Part shown: piece by piece, positions 10,485-24,900 of the stretch | Numbering within the stretch: the stretch's first letter is position 1 | Layout: each line of letters starts with the position of its first letter | NCBI GenBank assembly: GCA_037962975.1 | Contig: CM075669.1 | Span: forward strand, 87,464,001 to 87,528,000 | Length of the DNA stretch: 64,000 bases | Direction: 5' to 3' | Source of the DNA: Clitoria ternatea | Taxonomy: Eukaryota > Streptophyta > Magnoliopsida > Fabales > Fabaceae | Translations under genes and position numbers: made by a program | The notes under the pieces: model-generated | Told to the model about the DNA's origin: nothing | Seen by the model: the letters and a program-made list of their open reading frames with translations, nothing else | Databases searched by the model: none

Positions 10485-13312
10485 TCTTGTAACGTCCCCT
10501 TAGCGATTCTAATATTTATCCCGAGGTCTGAGTAAAATCAGGGTAAATTTTTCACATTGAAAATGTCCTCGACAATAAACACTAGGAACCTAAGAGCCAT
10601 GTCACTCGAAACAACTCAAAAATCTTAAATTTGGACTCTAATATTCGATTACACCAATTGGTAATCGATAACCAGGGTACAAAATATGAAATCCCCTGTT
10701 TCAGCAGTTGGTAATCAATTACAAATATGCTGTAATTGATTACCATCAGCACAGAACCAGAAATTATGCAGAATTTTACATTTTGACCAACTTCTGACCT
10801 ACCTAACTCGCCCGTTATAACTCCGATTCCCACCAAACTTCATGAAAACTATGCTTTCCTCTTTCTGTATCTGCTAGCGTAGTCTATTCTTCAAAATTCC
10901 ATTATATGAATGAGATATGAATAGAAATGCAATTTAAATAATTTTAAACCATGACAAGGCCTAAACCACTTCAATCTTTACTCAATTGGCCATTGGCCAC
11001 TTCAAGCAACTTCTAAATGATGCTATGGACCTATCCATGCTTTCTAGGGGTTCCTAAACCCGACGGAAGTCCAAATCCCTTATCCACTTGACAATAATTC
11101 ACCTAACTCCATGTTTTCCATATTTCATTTCACCTTTCAACTATCACAACCACATGCCTACTACATGCCATTGAATTTTATCAATATCATGCACACATAT
11201 ACCATACAAAAGTCATAATACCTGCCAATCATAATTATACGTCAATCACATATGGCTTAATACTAAACAACATAGTCACCACTAACTACCAGAAGGCTCA
11301 ATTCCTTCTAACATATAAATCCTACACGTATATATCATATTCACATCCTAACTCTATATTATCAAATCACCCAGCACAAGCATTAGGCATTAATCGTTAC
11401 TCCAAGATATAAATTCAAGATTTAAACACGTAACACTAGACACACCAAAGTCTAATTATAATACACAACCAAATTCATTTAAGATCACCATCATAATTAC
11501 ATAAAATTTTCACTCCTTCCTTAGCATTGACTCTGCATCGATCTCATTTAGTGCTCGCCTCCGCGGTGCCCATCAGAACTTACCACCAGTCACTAAAAAA
11601 AACACAGGAAATAGGGTGAGTGACTAGAATTAAGAATTAATATAGAAATGTATAAACATACACTAAGAAAAGCATAATCTAGCTACCTTCCTAGTTAAAG
11701 AATTTTTTTTAGTGTTGCATGTTTACGTACCACTCCATCATCATGCTTCTCTTTTTGCTATAACTAATGTCTGTTTAAATACGTTAATCTCCTCATAAAT
11801 TCATATAATATTAATTTATCATCAATTCAATTAGCGTCGATCTTGCCACTAGTTAAAACAATCTTAGTCTCATCATCCAATTAATTAACATTATTTCCTC
11901 AATCTAATCAACATTATCTCACCATCAAATTAACCATCATAATCTCATCATTAATTAATTAACAACAAGTTATCATCAAGTTAATTCATATTAATGACAC
12001 TTAATCTTGCCAACCATCACCATAAGCATGCCTTAGATTCATAACTCAACATGTATAACACTTAATCATATCAAACCACCGGGCTATACATAGTATCATG
12101 CACAACAATATAATGTTATTTACTTTCAGCAATTCATTTAATTAATAATTGTCAACACGTCATTTCGTCATCAACATCAGTCAAATCATGCAAGGCATTA
12201 CTGACTCTCAAACAAATATAACAACTCACTAGTATCAGGATACTAAAAGGATCGACCTTCAGCTGGGGGTTTTACTTAACAACCCGTGAACCTAACTTGG
12301 TCCACCAAGCTCGACTTGACTCTCCACCTCAACCACTAGGTCCTACTTGACCACTAGGTAGCTTAGTTGGCTTCTTCTTGACCACGAGAGCCAAAAGCAA
12401 AGGCTGAAATATACCATCGGCCATCCCTAACCACATAATTCATATATTTATTTTAAATTCTCTTTCTCTTTAATTAAATGGCACAAAGGCCTTAATTTTC
12501 AAACTAAAGGGGCAGCCACTCAGACTCAACCTAAAATACTTTTATACTAATAATAAATTATCATATCATCACAATCATTAAATCGCCAATAATCACCAAA
12601 CATTAGCCGTTTAAAAAAAAGAGGTGACCACACAGACCCGATCCTGAAACGAAATTTCAATCATATCATTCATTACCATTAATGTACAATAACTACCATT
12701 ATATCAGATCATTTCATCATCATTATCACAATTACTAAGTCATATCATTTTATCCTATAAGTTAACTTCAACGTCACTATTATTAACATAGAATCTTACT
12801 TTATCATCACACCATAAATTCTTATTATTCTTATCATATCAGTTTATCACTTTATTCCTCAATATATATATATATATCTGTATATAATTATCACCTTACT
12901 CATTTTCAATAGTTTTCTAAATTTATTATTTCATGGTTCTATCATCTAATTACTACATATAATCATAATCCAATAAACAACTCTATTCATCTTTTTTGGT
13001 TTATCATCATGTCTCAATATCAGAATTATGATCAGTTAATCATTTCAACTTATTAACTCATACAACTTATCATACATCATGACTTTAAACCAATGTTAGT
13101 TTACATTGTTTCACCATTACATTTACATAGTTCACAGATTTTCTATCACAATTCTCATCCTATATATATATATTCAAGTATATATGCCAACTTTGTTTCA
13201 CCGCCTATTTTATGATTTACATCCATATATTATACGCCTTTTTATTGTATCAGTTTACTTTTCTAATTAAAACTATTTATCACACTACCATGTAATTTCT
13301 AAATTTCCTCAA

Positions 13313-16300
13313 TGTAACACCCTCGGTTAACTAGGATAATCCCTTCCACTAGATTATCCTGGTCAACTGAGAGGTTACGAGTTTTAGAATAATGTGGAAG
13401 TTTTTTTATACAAGAAAACTTGGTGGAACAGATACACCTTTTATATAACATGATCATATATAATATATAGTCATAACAGTAACTGTACATGCTGAAAGAA
13501 AAAAAGGGGCACATAGGCTCCCATAAATGAAAATAAAATTAACCTATTCTATTCGTCTTCAGTCCAAGAAGAGTCTGGCTAATCCTCAATGTGGAGTTAG
13601 TGTCGATCCCCATGATGTCTGAAAAATTAGCGTAAGGGTGAGTCTATACCTCCACAACCATTGGGAAGGTATCTCATTGACACCTGCCCCACACATAACA
13701 TAAATAATCTAAAATAGAGAGTCCCTCTCACTCTCATTGAGGTCCCTATGATACATTCTAAGTTATCTCACCACTTTTCATCTCAGCTGACCATTCCCAT
13801 TTTCCCATTCCTCTCTTAGGATTACTAATATCTATACAATCACACTTAAACAAATAGTCACAATCTCAGTACAAAGATGTAATGCATGGGTTCATTTCGT
13901 TCCATTCTCTTTATTAGTCATCATGATGCATGTGGTCCTATCTCCTCCTTAACAATCACATATACAATATCCATGTACACAACAATACCACCCTTATCTC
14001 CCCTGCCCAACTAGAGTGACCAGAGCTCTCCTCATTTTGGTTTTCACAAATGGGTAAGGACTCACAGTCCCAATCATCAAAATGGCTAATCACACATATT
14101 ACACATCACCATAGAACGGGCACTCCACGGTCATAGAAAATCCCGCCTCTTGTCGAAGTACACCAGAGTTTGCTACGGGCTATCCGGTGACAGGCGCGAA
14201 TTCGATGCCACTTGGAATTCCCGCCTCCGGTATACTCCCTAGACTGCCCTCAAGTATCAAGGTGCGACAGATTCTTCAATGTACCCATCACTGTATGCTC
14301 TAGGGGTTTTATTCCAACATCCCTTCTTAACTTCCATATATGATGCATGATTCAACCATTCATTTTTCATTCATTGGTCCTCGGCAGGGTCCCCTAAATG
14401 ACTACCTTCCATTCCTAATGTCGAGTTCTTTTTTTTTTCTTTATCTGGTGAGATCAAATTATCTCTTTTTCTTTATTTGAACAATCTTACCTGACTCTTA
14501 GAAATGAAATAAGATTTCTTACTTTCTCAAAAGTTTGGGTACTTTGGCACTACAACACCAATGATTCATCTTGGATCTGAGTCTCACAGACTTTCATATT
14601 TTAATCATTTCAGGACCTCTACCGGTACCATTTTCTAGATTTCTTATTCATAAATTTTCTTTATCTAGTTATCCATGCATCACACAACATCCTATCAACA
14701 TGCAACATTTATGAAATACTTCACTCAATCAACACATTCATAATCATACATCAACAATTATTTAATAGTATCACATCATCCAATACAACACTCATTCAAT
14801 GTAACGTGTACAAGCCATATACTCATGAGAAACTATACTTAAATATTCATCAGCATATCATATCAATAATTATACAGTGATACCATGACATACACAACAA
14901 CGCGTTCCTTGAATTTTACCATTTATAAACGTGAAGTGAACGACATATTTATCAGTATTAAATTTGATGCGCTAGCTTTTACATTGGATTGTTACTAGAC
15001 GTTTTAAGTTATACATCGGTCTGGTTGCTTTTCGAGGTATTTGGGTTCTCTTGAATCATTTATATTCTTATTAGTTAAATCGGGTAGAATTTATTTAATT
15101 CCCTAATGTCCAATTATAATTTCTTAGGTCATCTTCAAGTGACTCATTGTCTATTTCATTTCACCCATTTAATTGAGCTTTATTTGTTGAATAACTTATT
15201 TTCTTGATTACTAAACGGGTCACTAATCCTTTATGTCCCAGTAGCGTATTAGCGACGTTTCTCTTCAACTTAAGATTAACATTTTTGTAACTCCTTACTT
15301 CATTTCTAGTAATCTTATCTTTATTAACTAAATTATTTCCTTAATTGCATTCTTTTAATCAACTAAATTTATAACTTGGTCTAATATTATTTAGTTACCC
15401 AAAGGTCACCAATTAATTGGAAATATTTTAAGTTTAAAAGCTAGTAACTAATTTGTTCTAGGCGTAAAATTCCCTTTATTCTCTTTTTCTTCTTTTAATG
15501 GCTTTCTAAATTTCAAGTCTAACACTATCTCCTTTTAAAATTCCATATTTTAGACTTAATTCATTTAATAAATAATCCTATTCTTGATTAATTTATTAGA
15601 AACTTTTCCTATAACTTATCCATGTTAGATTCTAATATTTAACCCAAAAATTTTCCACTTTCTTGTCGAGTTTCTTTTACCACATCTATTTCATTTCATT
15701 AAATTTCTAAAGTTTCTATTTCTTTTTACTCTAAGTGGTCACTAATTTAGTCACAAATTTATTTTATTTTATTTTATATTTTTATAATTTCTAACACTAA
15801 AACTCCATTTTTATTTTTTTCTTCTTTTCTTAACCTATGAAACTTTATGGGGCCTTAGTCACCAAAATTTTGAAAAAGTCCTCATAAGTAAAAATTCAAT
15901 TTATTTAATTAACTTACCATGTTCTCTTTATCCTAATCTTCATTGTTACTTACCAACCTTATTTATTAATTTCTTTTCCCCTAATATTACTATCACACAT
16001 AGGTCTAGAATTCTCTAAATCATAACTTGGTTTGTTTTAATTCCCTTTACCATTGTGACTTGTTCAACAATATTCTCTTTATGCCTTACCGATTTAAAAT
16101 CGCTTGCACATATTCTAAATTTCTTAGTCCGTTCCTATAATCTAATTCTTTGTATCACAAAAAGAGGTAAGTTAATATTGAAAGAATAGCATTATAAGCT
16201 ATCTGTTTTTCTTAGGAGAATGTTTCTTTTATTAATGTGATAAATTAGTTCTTTTTCTTTTTATAAGTGCCATTTTCCAATACACTAGAAACATTAATTT

Positions 16301-19300
16301 AGATTAATACTTCCTTTTTAAAGTTCTTTTCTTTTCTAAAAATTAATTTTAGTTCAGAAACATTTTTTTTCTAGATTAATAAAATTTTCTTAATAACCTT
16401 TTATCACTTTGTGAAATTTCTTATCCAATTGTCAGTAACATTAAATCCTTTAAGTATTATTTTAACCACATTAAGTCAGAATTTCTTTTTAAGTTTTAAG
16501 TGCAACACCCTAGTCGATCAACTTAATTAAATCTAGTGGGGCTTACCAGATTTAACCATACAAATTACATTTGAATCTCAAGGATTAATAAAATATTATA
16601 CAACCATATCGAATCATCTAACCGTGCCCACGTCGTTTCCTACCGCTTAACTAAATCGCATAAAATGTTTTTGTTAATCTTTTTCTTTTTAGCGAACCGG
16701 TACATTTTCTTTTTGTCGTAAGTTATCAAATTAGAAAAGTATATATATATATATATATAAATGTTCAAGACGCAGCGACAAGAAAAAGCTTGGATTTTCC
16801 GATTCCACCGCCGGATTGTAACAAAAATCAAAATAACGGTTTCTAACTACACGAAGATTATTATAGCAGAATTGAAATCAATTTAAAACAAGATGAAACC
16901 CCCTTTACCAAACTAAATGCTCACTTCCCGGAGAAGAAAATGGGAGATTTTGCCAAAATTTTCACTAAACACTCCTAACGTCCTTCGATCATCGTCTAAG
17001 TTTCCGATCCTTAGAAAAATTCATGCATGCAAGGGTAAGACAAGGAAAACAACCACAGCTTTGGCTTCGACCAACAAGGGTCCCAACATTTAAATTTCAA
17101 AACAAAAGCTGAATTTGACAACAAGGATTCAAGGACAACAATCAAGGGAAAAATTGCCAAACTCACCCAAGATGACCTTAGAAGAACTCACGGTCCTTGG
17201 AGCTCCAACAAGAGGGATGGATAATCACAATTTCTAGTTTCCAATCAGTAAGGAAAATGTCACTAAATTTTCAAAATGAAACAGAATTGGAACCACTAGA
17301 AGAGTCAAGGATAATAACCAAGAAAATTTGTTAATCTTACCTTGGGGAATTCCTAGACGGTTCATGATTTTGGAAGCTCTTCTAGCAAGAGGGTGAGATA
17401 AATTTCTAAGAGCCATGCATGCCAAGAATGTTGGAATTAGAGGCTTTTTTTTTACTTAGAAAGAAAAGAAAATAAAGAGAAGAAGAAGTGGAGGTGTTAC
17501 CGAGAAAAAGGAAGGAGAGCTTGAGTGGGATTTAGAAGAAAATGATGATGGATTATGGTAGCATGATATGACTATGTTAAAGTATGATGGCATGACAACA
17601 TTATAGAGTGAATTTGGACATCATGAGGATAATTTTGAGGAAAGGGTGCACGGTGATCTCAAGGGTAAATTGGCAAATGAGTTGTACTTTTATTCAAAGT
17701 TAACAACTTGTTAGGCAAGTTGTTTTCCTTGCTAAGCAAGGAGCAAATTCTGGTGTTGCCACATGAGGGACTAAGTGGCATGGTGTGGAGGGTGTTGAGG
17801 ACATGAGGCAAGCTGAGGCGATGCATGGGAGAGGAGTTTTAGAGCTAGACAAATGTCCTATGAGTGGTAGGAGGTGATTGGTTCATCATTGCATGAAGGT
17901 TGATGTGTCTAGTTCTAGGGTGTCATCTTGTCCAGGCGTTTAAGGGCCTTTTTAGGCAGAATTTGAAAATGGCCTGAACCTAAAAGTTTTATAACTTTTT
18001 GTTATCTTTAATTTGATATATGGAACAAAACAATCTATTAAGAAATGAAAAAGTTATGACCCAAATACAAAACAAGTGCAGAGCTGTGACAAGATTTTTG
18101 TTTCTTACAAAAATTATTTTTCTGGGCCAAATTTGTAGGGATTTGGGCTTCGTGTTCTTCATCAAAGTTGTGGAAAATTGAGTTAAAAAAATTTAGGGAA
18201 AGAATCATTCAATTTCATGGTCATATGAGAGCGATATATGGAAACAACTACACCTAGTGCAAGCTGTTGCTGGAGAAACATGAATCAGTATAGTATGTTA
18301 AATTCTGGGATTTATGGATTAAGAATTGGCTTTCGATCCCTTTATAAAGTTTGTAGATATTTCTTTCCTCTTTAATTTGATATATCATTTGCAATGATCC
18401 AAGGTCTGTAGCCCGAGATATACCCAATTTACGACAGGGCACTCCAGAAGCTTCCCGGATCAGTTAGGGCCTTAGAAATAAATTCACCATTAATTCTCCT
18501 TTGGGAATTTGATTTCGTGCCCCTCATGAAGATTGTAGAGGTCTACGATAAGGAATCATAACAAAAAAGAACGGCGTGATTCAAGCACCAGACGAAGGAG
18601 ATACACAAATTTTATCGAAGGCTACTAGCATTGGAATGAAACAGCCAAGAGGTCACAAAGATTTATTAAACTGTACTAATCTAGAAGGATTTAGCTTTTG
18701 ATGTCTGCATAAAAAACGTAGATAATTTTGTTACGGAGATTTTGACACCAAGTTTGCACAAATTTAAGGTTGTATGAGAAAGTTATGAATTTTTTGAACT
18801 ATGCGCAGAAAAAACATCCAAATGATGAAATTTTAAGACGAATATACTTAATCCTTGATTTTGGGGTTGACAGAGTAAGAATCAGAGTTTGGGGCTAGAA
18901 ACGGAGATTGAATATCTTTTCAAAATGAAGAGATTAAGACCAAAATCATTCAATTCTAAGATGGTATGAAAAATTTGGGTCCAAAACACCAAAGGTATTC
19001 TGGTCGAGTTTTAAAGCGATTTCTAAGGAAATCAACTTATTGAAAAACAGGGATGATAGAGTCCGAATCAAGCTTCGGTCCCTTCAGAAAAATTTCTAAA
19101 ACGTCAAAATAACTTACCAGAGACTAACCATGCTACCATCGGATATCCCGAGGTATATGAACGGTCAAACGTAGGAGACGTCAAAGGTTCTGATTGAGCT
19201 TATCAGGCCAAGTCAGACACCCTTGATTCTTCGTAGAGGGATTTTAACAGGACTAGTATCCCTATTGGATCACTAGTCTTGGGCTGAATGGTCAGAGTCC

Positions 19301-19753
19301 AATCTCAAGCTGGGTCCTACAGTTCAAATCTAAGGAACCTAACAATATTTAATTATTAAATATAATTATCAAATAAATAAATAATTTAAAATATATAATT
19401 TCAAAATAAATTATTATAATTATTTACCTATTAAATATTATTGACAGAAAATAATTATCAAATAAATATAATGATAAATTAATTTGTACCCAAAATAATC
19501 GTCGTTAACGTATTATTTTTAATTAAACAGTATTGTCGAACGCTATTTATTATTTTCTTATCTCTGCTTCTCTTACTCGTTAGGTTCTCTTGGTATTCTT
19601 ATCTTTCAGATTAAACTCCGCTTCTCTCTATTTACTCATTCTAAACTGTTTGGGGAACAGGCTGAAGCCTCGAGCTTCTTACCAAAAGCCCAACAGAGTA
19701 TCCTCAAAGTCCTGAGGGTCTGGTTTCCTATTCTCAAAAATAAGGCTGTTACA
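13313..19753 (-). mobile_element. Solo LTR E (TGTAACACCC family 2)
   Basis: Begins TGTAACACCCTCGG and ends AGGCTGTTACA. Flanks are CTCAA and CCCAA, a 5-bp duplication with one change. Family membership is shown by blocks shared with F and G: CAACTAGAGTGACCAGAGCTC near 14008, the GTATACTCC block near 14230 and the GTACCCATCACTGTATGCTC block near 14285. It is non-coding and 6.4 kb, longer than F (~3.9 kb). A second start-like TGCAACACCCTAG lies at 16501, so it may be composite. Orientation is inferred from the leader-like signals on the minus strand of F and G. Confidence 0.65.
16741..16759. repeat. (AT)n microsatellite
   Basis: About nine AT units. Confidence 0.9.
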
Positions 19754-20639
19754 CCCAACAATCATTATCATCCAACTAATTGCCATAAGTTACTAAAGTC
19801 AATTTAATGTAATACATAGCGGCTATATTATACCCCTTTCCTATACACCAACAACGTAATTAAATTTCTACATTAACCTTAACAACACACCCCCTTACCT
19901 CAACTCTAAGCTGTCGTAACTTTAAATTGACTACCGGTTCCACCAAAATCCACCACCATACTAATGTTTAAGAATCAACGAATTGTAATTAATGATGGAA
20001 CTTTCGAAACAGTAACCCACTACATTGAAGCAACTTTAATTTTCAATTTAAGGTTTCCGAAGCTTACCAGTATCACTTTCGACCCTCACTCTTAAGTTCG
20101 ACCGTGCCAATCAAGCTTCTGATCTTCGGTTCAACACCTAGAAACGCCAAAATAAAATCCCGTTAATCATTTCAGAATGCCCACAACATAGAAAATCATT
20201 CTCAATCTTCAAATATTACAAAAACGCCAAAAATAGGAAACCCCACAACATGTCACATTTGACCCTAAAAGGGAGGAAGAAAAATAAATTGCAAATTAGA
20301 GACTACGCACCCCATATCTTATCTGTAACAAGCTTTCATGGATTATAATGATGAAAACAACAAAACCCCACAACAAGACTCCATTCAACCATGCGAAAGT
20401 AAAGAAAAGGAAGTAGAAGGAAATGTGAAATTGAAACTGAGACACCCCAAAAATAGGGGTAAATTTTTCACGTTTTTATAAATCATAAATTCAATGAAAG
20501 AAATTAAGTGCAGAAGCATTTTTGACACAGTACCTGGATCAATGATGAACCACTCCCATATATGAAGATATGAGAGGGTGGAATTAAAAGGTTAAATTTT
20601 CATGATAATTTTTCCAAGTTAAAATCAAGACCAAAAATA

Positions 20640-20910
20640 GCAACAAAGTGTCCCTCGCTCAAGCGAGACTCTCATCCGCTTGAGCGAGCCAACGTGGGCA
20701 CACTGGGCGAAGTAAAGAAAAGCTGAGCGAAAGGAATAATTATGCATCAGGGGACGATCTCGCTCAAGCGAATTCCGACTCGCTTGAGCGAGTCACATAA
20801 ATCTCGCTTGGGCGAAACCAGCTAGCCTGGGCGAAATTCGTCAAGAATCGAATTCACGATTGACTCGCTTCGACGAGACTTCCTCGCCTAGGCGAACAAC
20901 TTACAGAGCT
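20640..20910. repeat. CTCGCTCAAGCGAG dyad-word array in LTR A
   Basis: CGCTCAAGCGAGA, CGCTTGAGCGAGCC, CGCTCAAGCGAA and CGCTTGGGCGAA occur in both orientations at irregular spacing. Confidence 0.85.
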
Positions 20911-20929
20911 GGGCTTATACCTACTCGTT

Positions 20930-21520
20930 AATAAGGCTTTCCAATACTTAAGTTTTCACTCAGCAAAGCCCCTCCAAATCTGACTCCCAACACTCGGGTT
21001 TTCACTCGGTAGAATCCTCTAGAAACCGACTCAAGGCACTCAGGTTCTCACTCAGCAAGATCATCCTGACTGACCCATCATTCACTCAATCCTCTACTCG
21101 GCAAAGTCAGTCCAAACCGAGTCCTCTCTCACTCAGACTTTCACTCAGTAAATTAATTCCGAATCCGAGTCCTCGCTCGCACGGGGTTCCACTCGGTAAA
21201 ACATTCCAAAGACTGACTCATCACCTGATTGTTCACTCACTCGGCATCTCATTCCAAAACTGACCTCCTTTCATTTTCACTCGAGTGGAGTTATTCCAGA
21301 ATACTTTTGGACAAACTCACACTGACTACCCCTAGTCGGTGCCATCCCACTCGGGAATGCACATTCAGAGGCTCTCCACTCAGAACAAATTACACTGGAC
21401 TCGGAAATCCCCATTCGGGACTCCACTACCCAGATCATCACTCACGAGAACCTTCTTACTCGGATTGTGTATACTTCCTCACTCGGAAGGCCATGACTCG
21501 GACATAGGTCACTCGGAATT
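20930..21520. repeat. CACTCGG word array in LTR A
   Basis: Repeated CACTCGG(T/C) and CACTCAG words interleaved with CCGAGTC and GACTGA. This is the same word as in the Athila 3' region at 1158-2600. Confidence 0.8.
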
Positions 21521-21609
21521 CACTCAGAAATTACACCACCTCTTAGTTTATTTCCAAAACTTCCACTTAGACAAAGTTTGTTCAGGAACTCACCCACTCA
21601 CCATTTAAT

Positions 21610-21945
21610 TGTCTCGCCTGGGCGATTGCCATCCCCCAAGATCCTTCGCTCGGGCGGATTTCGTCCAGTAGCTAATTCCCTGATTCTACTATCATTCTCG
21701 CTTGAGCGAACTGGCCATTCGCCTGAGCAAAATCAGACCAGTGGCTAATCCCTTCACCCTTGCTCGGGCGAAGCTCCATTCGCCTGGGCGAATTTCCTCC
21801 AGTATCTAAACACTGATACTAGGACAATCTCGCTTGGACGAGATTCACTCGCGTCCAAGCGAGAATTGTCCAGAAGCCAATTCCCAAACAGGTGGGACTC
21901 TCGCACGGGCGAGAATCCACCTCGCCTGAGCGAAAACATCAGACA
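21610..21945. repeat. Second dyad-word array in LTR A
   Basis: CGCCTGGGCGA, CGCTCGGGCG, CGCTTGAGCGAA, CGCTTGGACGAG and CGTCCAAGCGAG variants at roughly 25-50 base spacing, continuing the array at 20640. Confidence 0.85.
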
Positions 21946-24900
21946 TCATGCAGAACTCAAAATTTGCACAACACAACCTACTAAAATTGAATTCCATCTA
22001 TTTTACAAGGATTCACTACATCTCAAACATCCTATGAGTCATTTAAAACTTGTTCTATATCATCTTACTCATCAATTTTCCATTCAACTCATCAAACATA
22101 TGAAAATCAATTCTCCATCTCTTTAACTTAATAAAATCGACATTCAAATATAATTCTTCATTCATTCATCAGCATATAGAAACATTCCAATATAAATGAA
22201 TCCTTCATACATACTTAGGGTCATAAATAAAAATGAGATACACATACAATTTCTCATTTTCCTCCATGACCCTCCAAAATCACTTATCATGTAAACTTCC
22301 AAAACAAACATTCATTACATCTCCTGCTACATAAAATACATATGTTTACATATATCGCCGGCCAAGGCACTCCCTATACACTATTTACCTCCACAGCCAT
22401 AAGTATACTTCAAAATGCTTACTCTTCCCATGAATGCCCTGCATCACAAGTCTAAAATTGACAACATGGGAGAGTGAGTCCACATTCCAAAAGAATAAAT
22501 ATGAATACCAAGTGATTATGCATATGGCATCCCCACATATATACTTTGCACATCATTAATAATCACCATGCCATATACCAACACAATTTCACACAAAGCA
22601 CACAAGCATATACATAATCACATTATTCAACCATTGAATTGTCACACAACCTTTAACTGGTATTCATATCTTTTATGCTGTCTTAAATATACTTTTACCA
22701 CCTCATCACACTCCTCGTTATATCTCAACACCTTGGCATACTTCCTTCTATATGCAAATGCTCTTAAGCTAATGCATATGCACAAAGGAATACTCAACAA
22801 TTGCAGATCTGACTGTGGGAAATTCAACACCAACTGTGGGATTTCAAGCATGGTCATCTAACCACACCCCTACTACAGTAGTAAAATGTGTACACTTATT
22901 CTTTAAATTGCATGCATTCACCAATCGTTTTACTGGTACCAAACCGCATCGCCCATCTTGCAACACCTGGCCATTTTCACCATGACCGCGGTACACAACA
23001 TATCAACATATGGTGTTGCGGGCTAACCACGAATTATATCATGGCAGCTATGATCTCAAGGACCATCGGGGACACCTGCTCCTCAAGAGCCACCCCCCAC
23101 AGGGGTCAACCACATGTGGCTCCCCGAAGCATAACATGGGCAGCTTCGTGACTTATACACCAAGTCACAGGGGAAAATATAACTTGCTCGTGCACCGAGC
23201 CGCCCTCCCACTGGGCCAACCGGGAGAATCCCCTAAAATTCCAACACCGACAGCTATGCAGTATGCCATGGATACAAATGCAATCATATGCATTCCTCAC
23301 TCTATGTATCCTATACATGCCACTCATCTTCCAACATCATCAACACCATTATCAACAACACCACAAGGCTTTCATTAACATTAATTATTCATAATAGTTT
23401 AACTCTTTGGGTGGCATTCTCCTTATTCTCAATCTCAACAAACAACATCAACATTCATATTATATTCATGGTAAATACAGCTTATCATCATATCACTGCT
23501 CACTACACACATTCACATAACATACCATGAATATTCTAAATGCACCAAAGCATATTGCCAAACATATTGTCTATATCACAACTTATATCATTATTTCTCA
23601 CAATATTCAAGCAAGGCTAACATGCATAACACTACATACCACAATCAAATAACATTCAAATTCATGCATTTAGAACTTAGACTCCTCTCCTACCTCAAGA
23701 GAAAAATTCTGATTGATAAGACGTTCCCGCCTCGTCATTTGGAATAGGTCCTACATTCACATTCATGTAAAACCTTAATCAATCAACTACTCAAGTTATC
23801 AATTCAGTTCTATTTAGTCATATTCATATTTATAATGTCACAACATGTGTTAGACATGTTGTGGATATCATTTTATTCTTTATTAGGCTTTGGGAATTCC
23901 TTCCCATTAAGCCACTAACATTAAATTCAAGGGTTACAAGACAACCCTATCCCCGAGCTTCACAAAACTCCTCAATGACATATATTTCTCCATAAAACAT
24001 ATTCTTAAACTAACATTAGCTATTTCCCCCCAACCTCAAGGTTAGGGTTTCCTCCAAAACCCATCCACTTTCATTAATACATCATAAGCCTTCATTCTCT
24101 ACAATCATTAATGCACCAACTACCATTTTCCCTTCATAAATACTCATATTTATGATGACCCATTCTAGGGCATGAGCATTAAATTCTCTAATAAACACCC
24201 ATGCACATGCATTTCTTCTCCAAATCATAATACCCCATATTATCATCATCAATCCATTCTAAAAATGGTGAAAGGTCTTACCTCACACCTAAAACGAAAT
24301 AGGTTCTCCAAGAAGAGGAAAGCCACATGAAAATGAGAGGAAGAGGAGGGAAGAACTCCAAGCTTCCAAGCTTCACACGAAAATGGGGGAGATGAAGATA
24401 ACACGAGTTATGCTTAGGGTTGGAAGAGGAAGAGAAGAGAGAATAGAGAAAGATGAAGAGAAGAAGAAGTAGGGTATGTTTGCCAAAGCTTCAGTGGTTT
24501 CACGTGAATAGGAGAAAGAAATTTGGGCTTTCGGGTTCATTTTAGCTTCCTCTATTAAAATTCATTATTTTTCTACAGGTTCTTCGTTTGGGCTCAATAC
24601 TTCATTTGAAAATTATTCCGAATGTATATTCGGATTCCTAATATTATTCTCTATAGCCCTGACCAATATCATCTCATTCCGAGATACTTGGTCCGACACC
24701 CATATTTTAACCGGGCTCATTTTCAGCTTAATCGGCCTCCATAAATCACCAACAGCCCCCAAAAATCTTAATTTAATTAATTTCAATTTATTGGGACATT
24801 AAACAATTCATATTCAACTTGTCAATATTTATTTTCCTTAATTATTCCTCTATTTTAAAATTCGAGATGTTACAGAAACTACCAATAGGATTACCTCGCT

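Larger units (their letters stand above)
7948..10487 (-). other. Internal domain of the LARD-like element, no coding capacity
   Basis: AT-rich, many short CA/AT stretches, no frame of note on either strand. Only the extreme left edge (7948-7990 on the minus strand) resembles the end of a Tekay/Del pol and the tract before the LTR. Gag, RT and integrase are absent. A TA microsatellite sits at 9219-9246. Confidence 0.65.
20438..24874 (-). mobile_element. Solo LTR A (TGTAACATCCCGAATTTT family 1)
   Basis: Bounded by an exact 5-bp duplication GAAAC (20433-20437 and 24875-24879). The uninterrupted site is preserved at 7494-7515. Plus-strand ends are TGAGACACCCC and GAGATGTTACA. The reverse complement starts TGTAACATCTCGAATTTT and continues collinear with B, C and D (for example ATGGGTGTCGGACCAAGTATCTC). 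It is 4437 bp and carries no coding frame of note. Word arrays occupy 20640-21950, close to its 3' end, unlike in C and D. Conserved splice-like islands lie on the minus strand at 24282, 23694 and 22438. Confidence 0.85.

Noticed and set aside
22888..23378. Overlapping + strand frames of 87 and 122 codons in LTR A
   Set aside because: Non-coding LTR; the frame is not kept in B, C or D.
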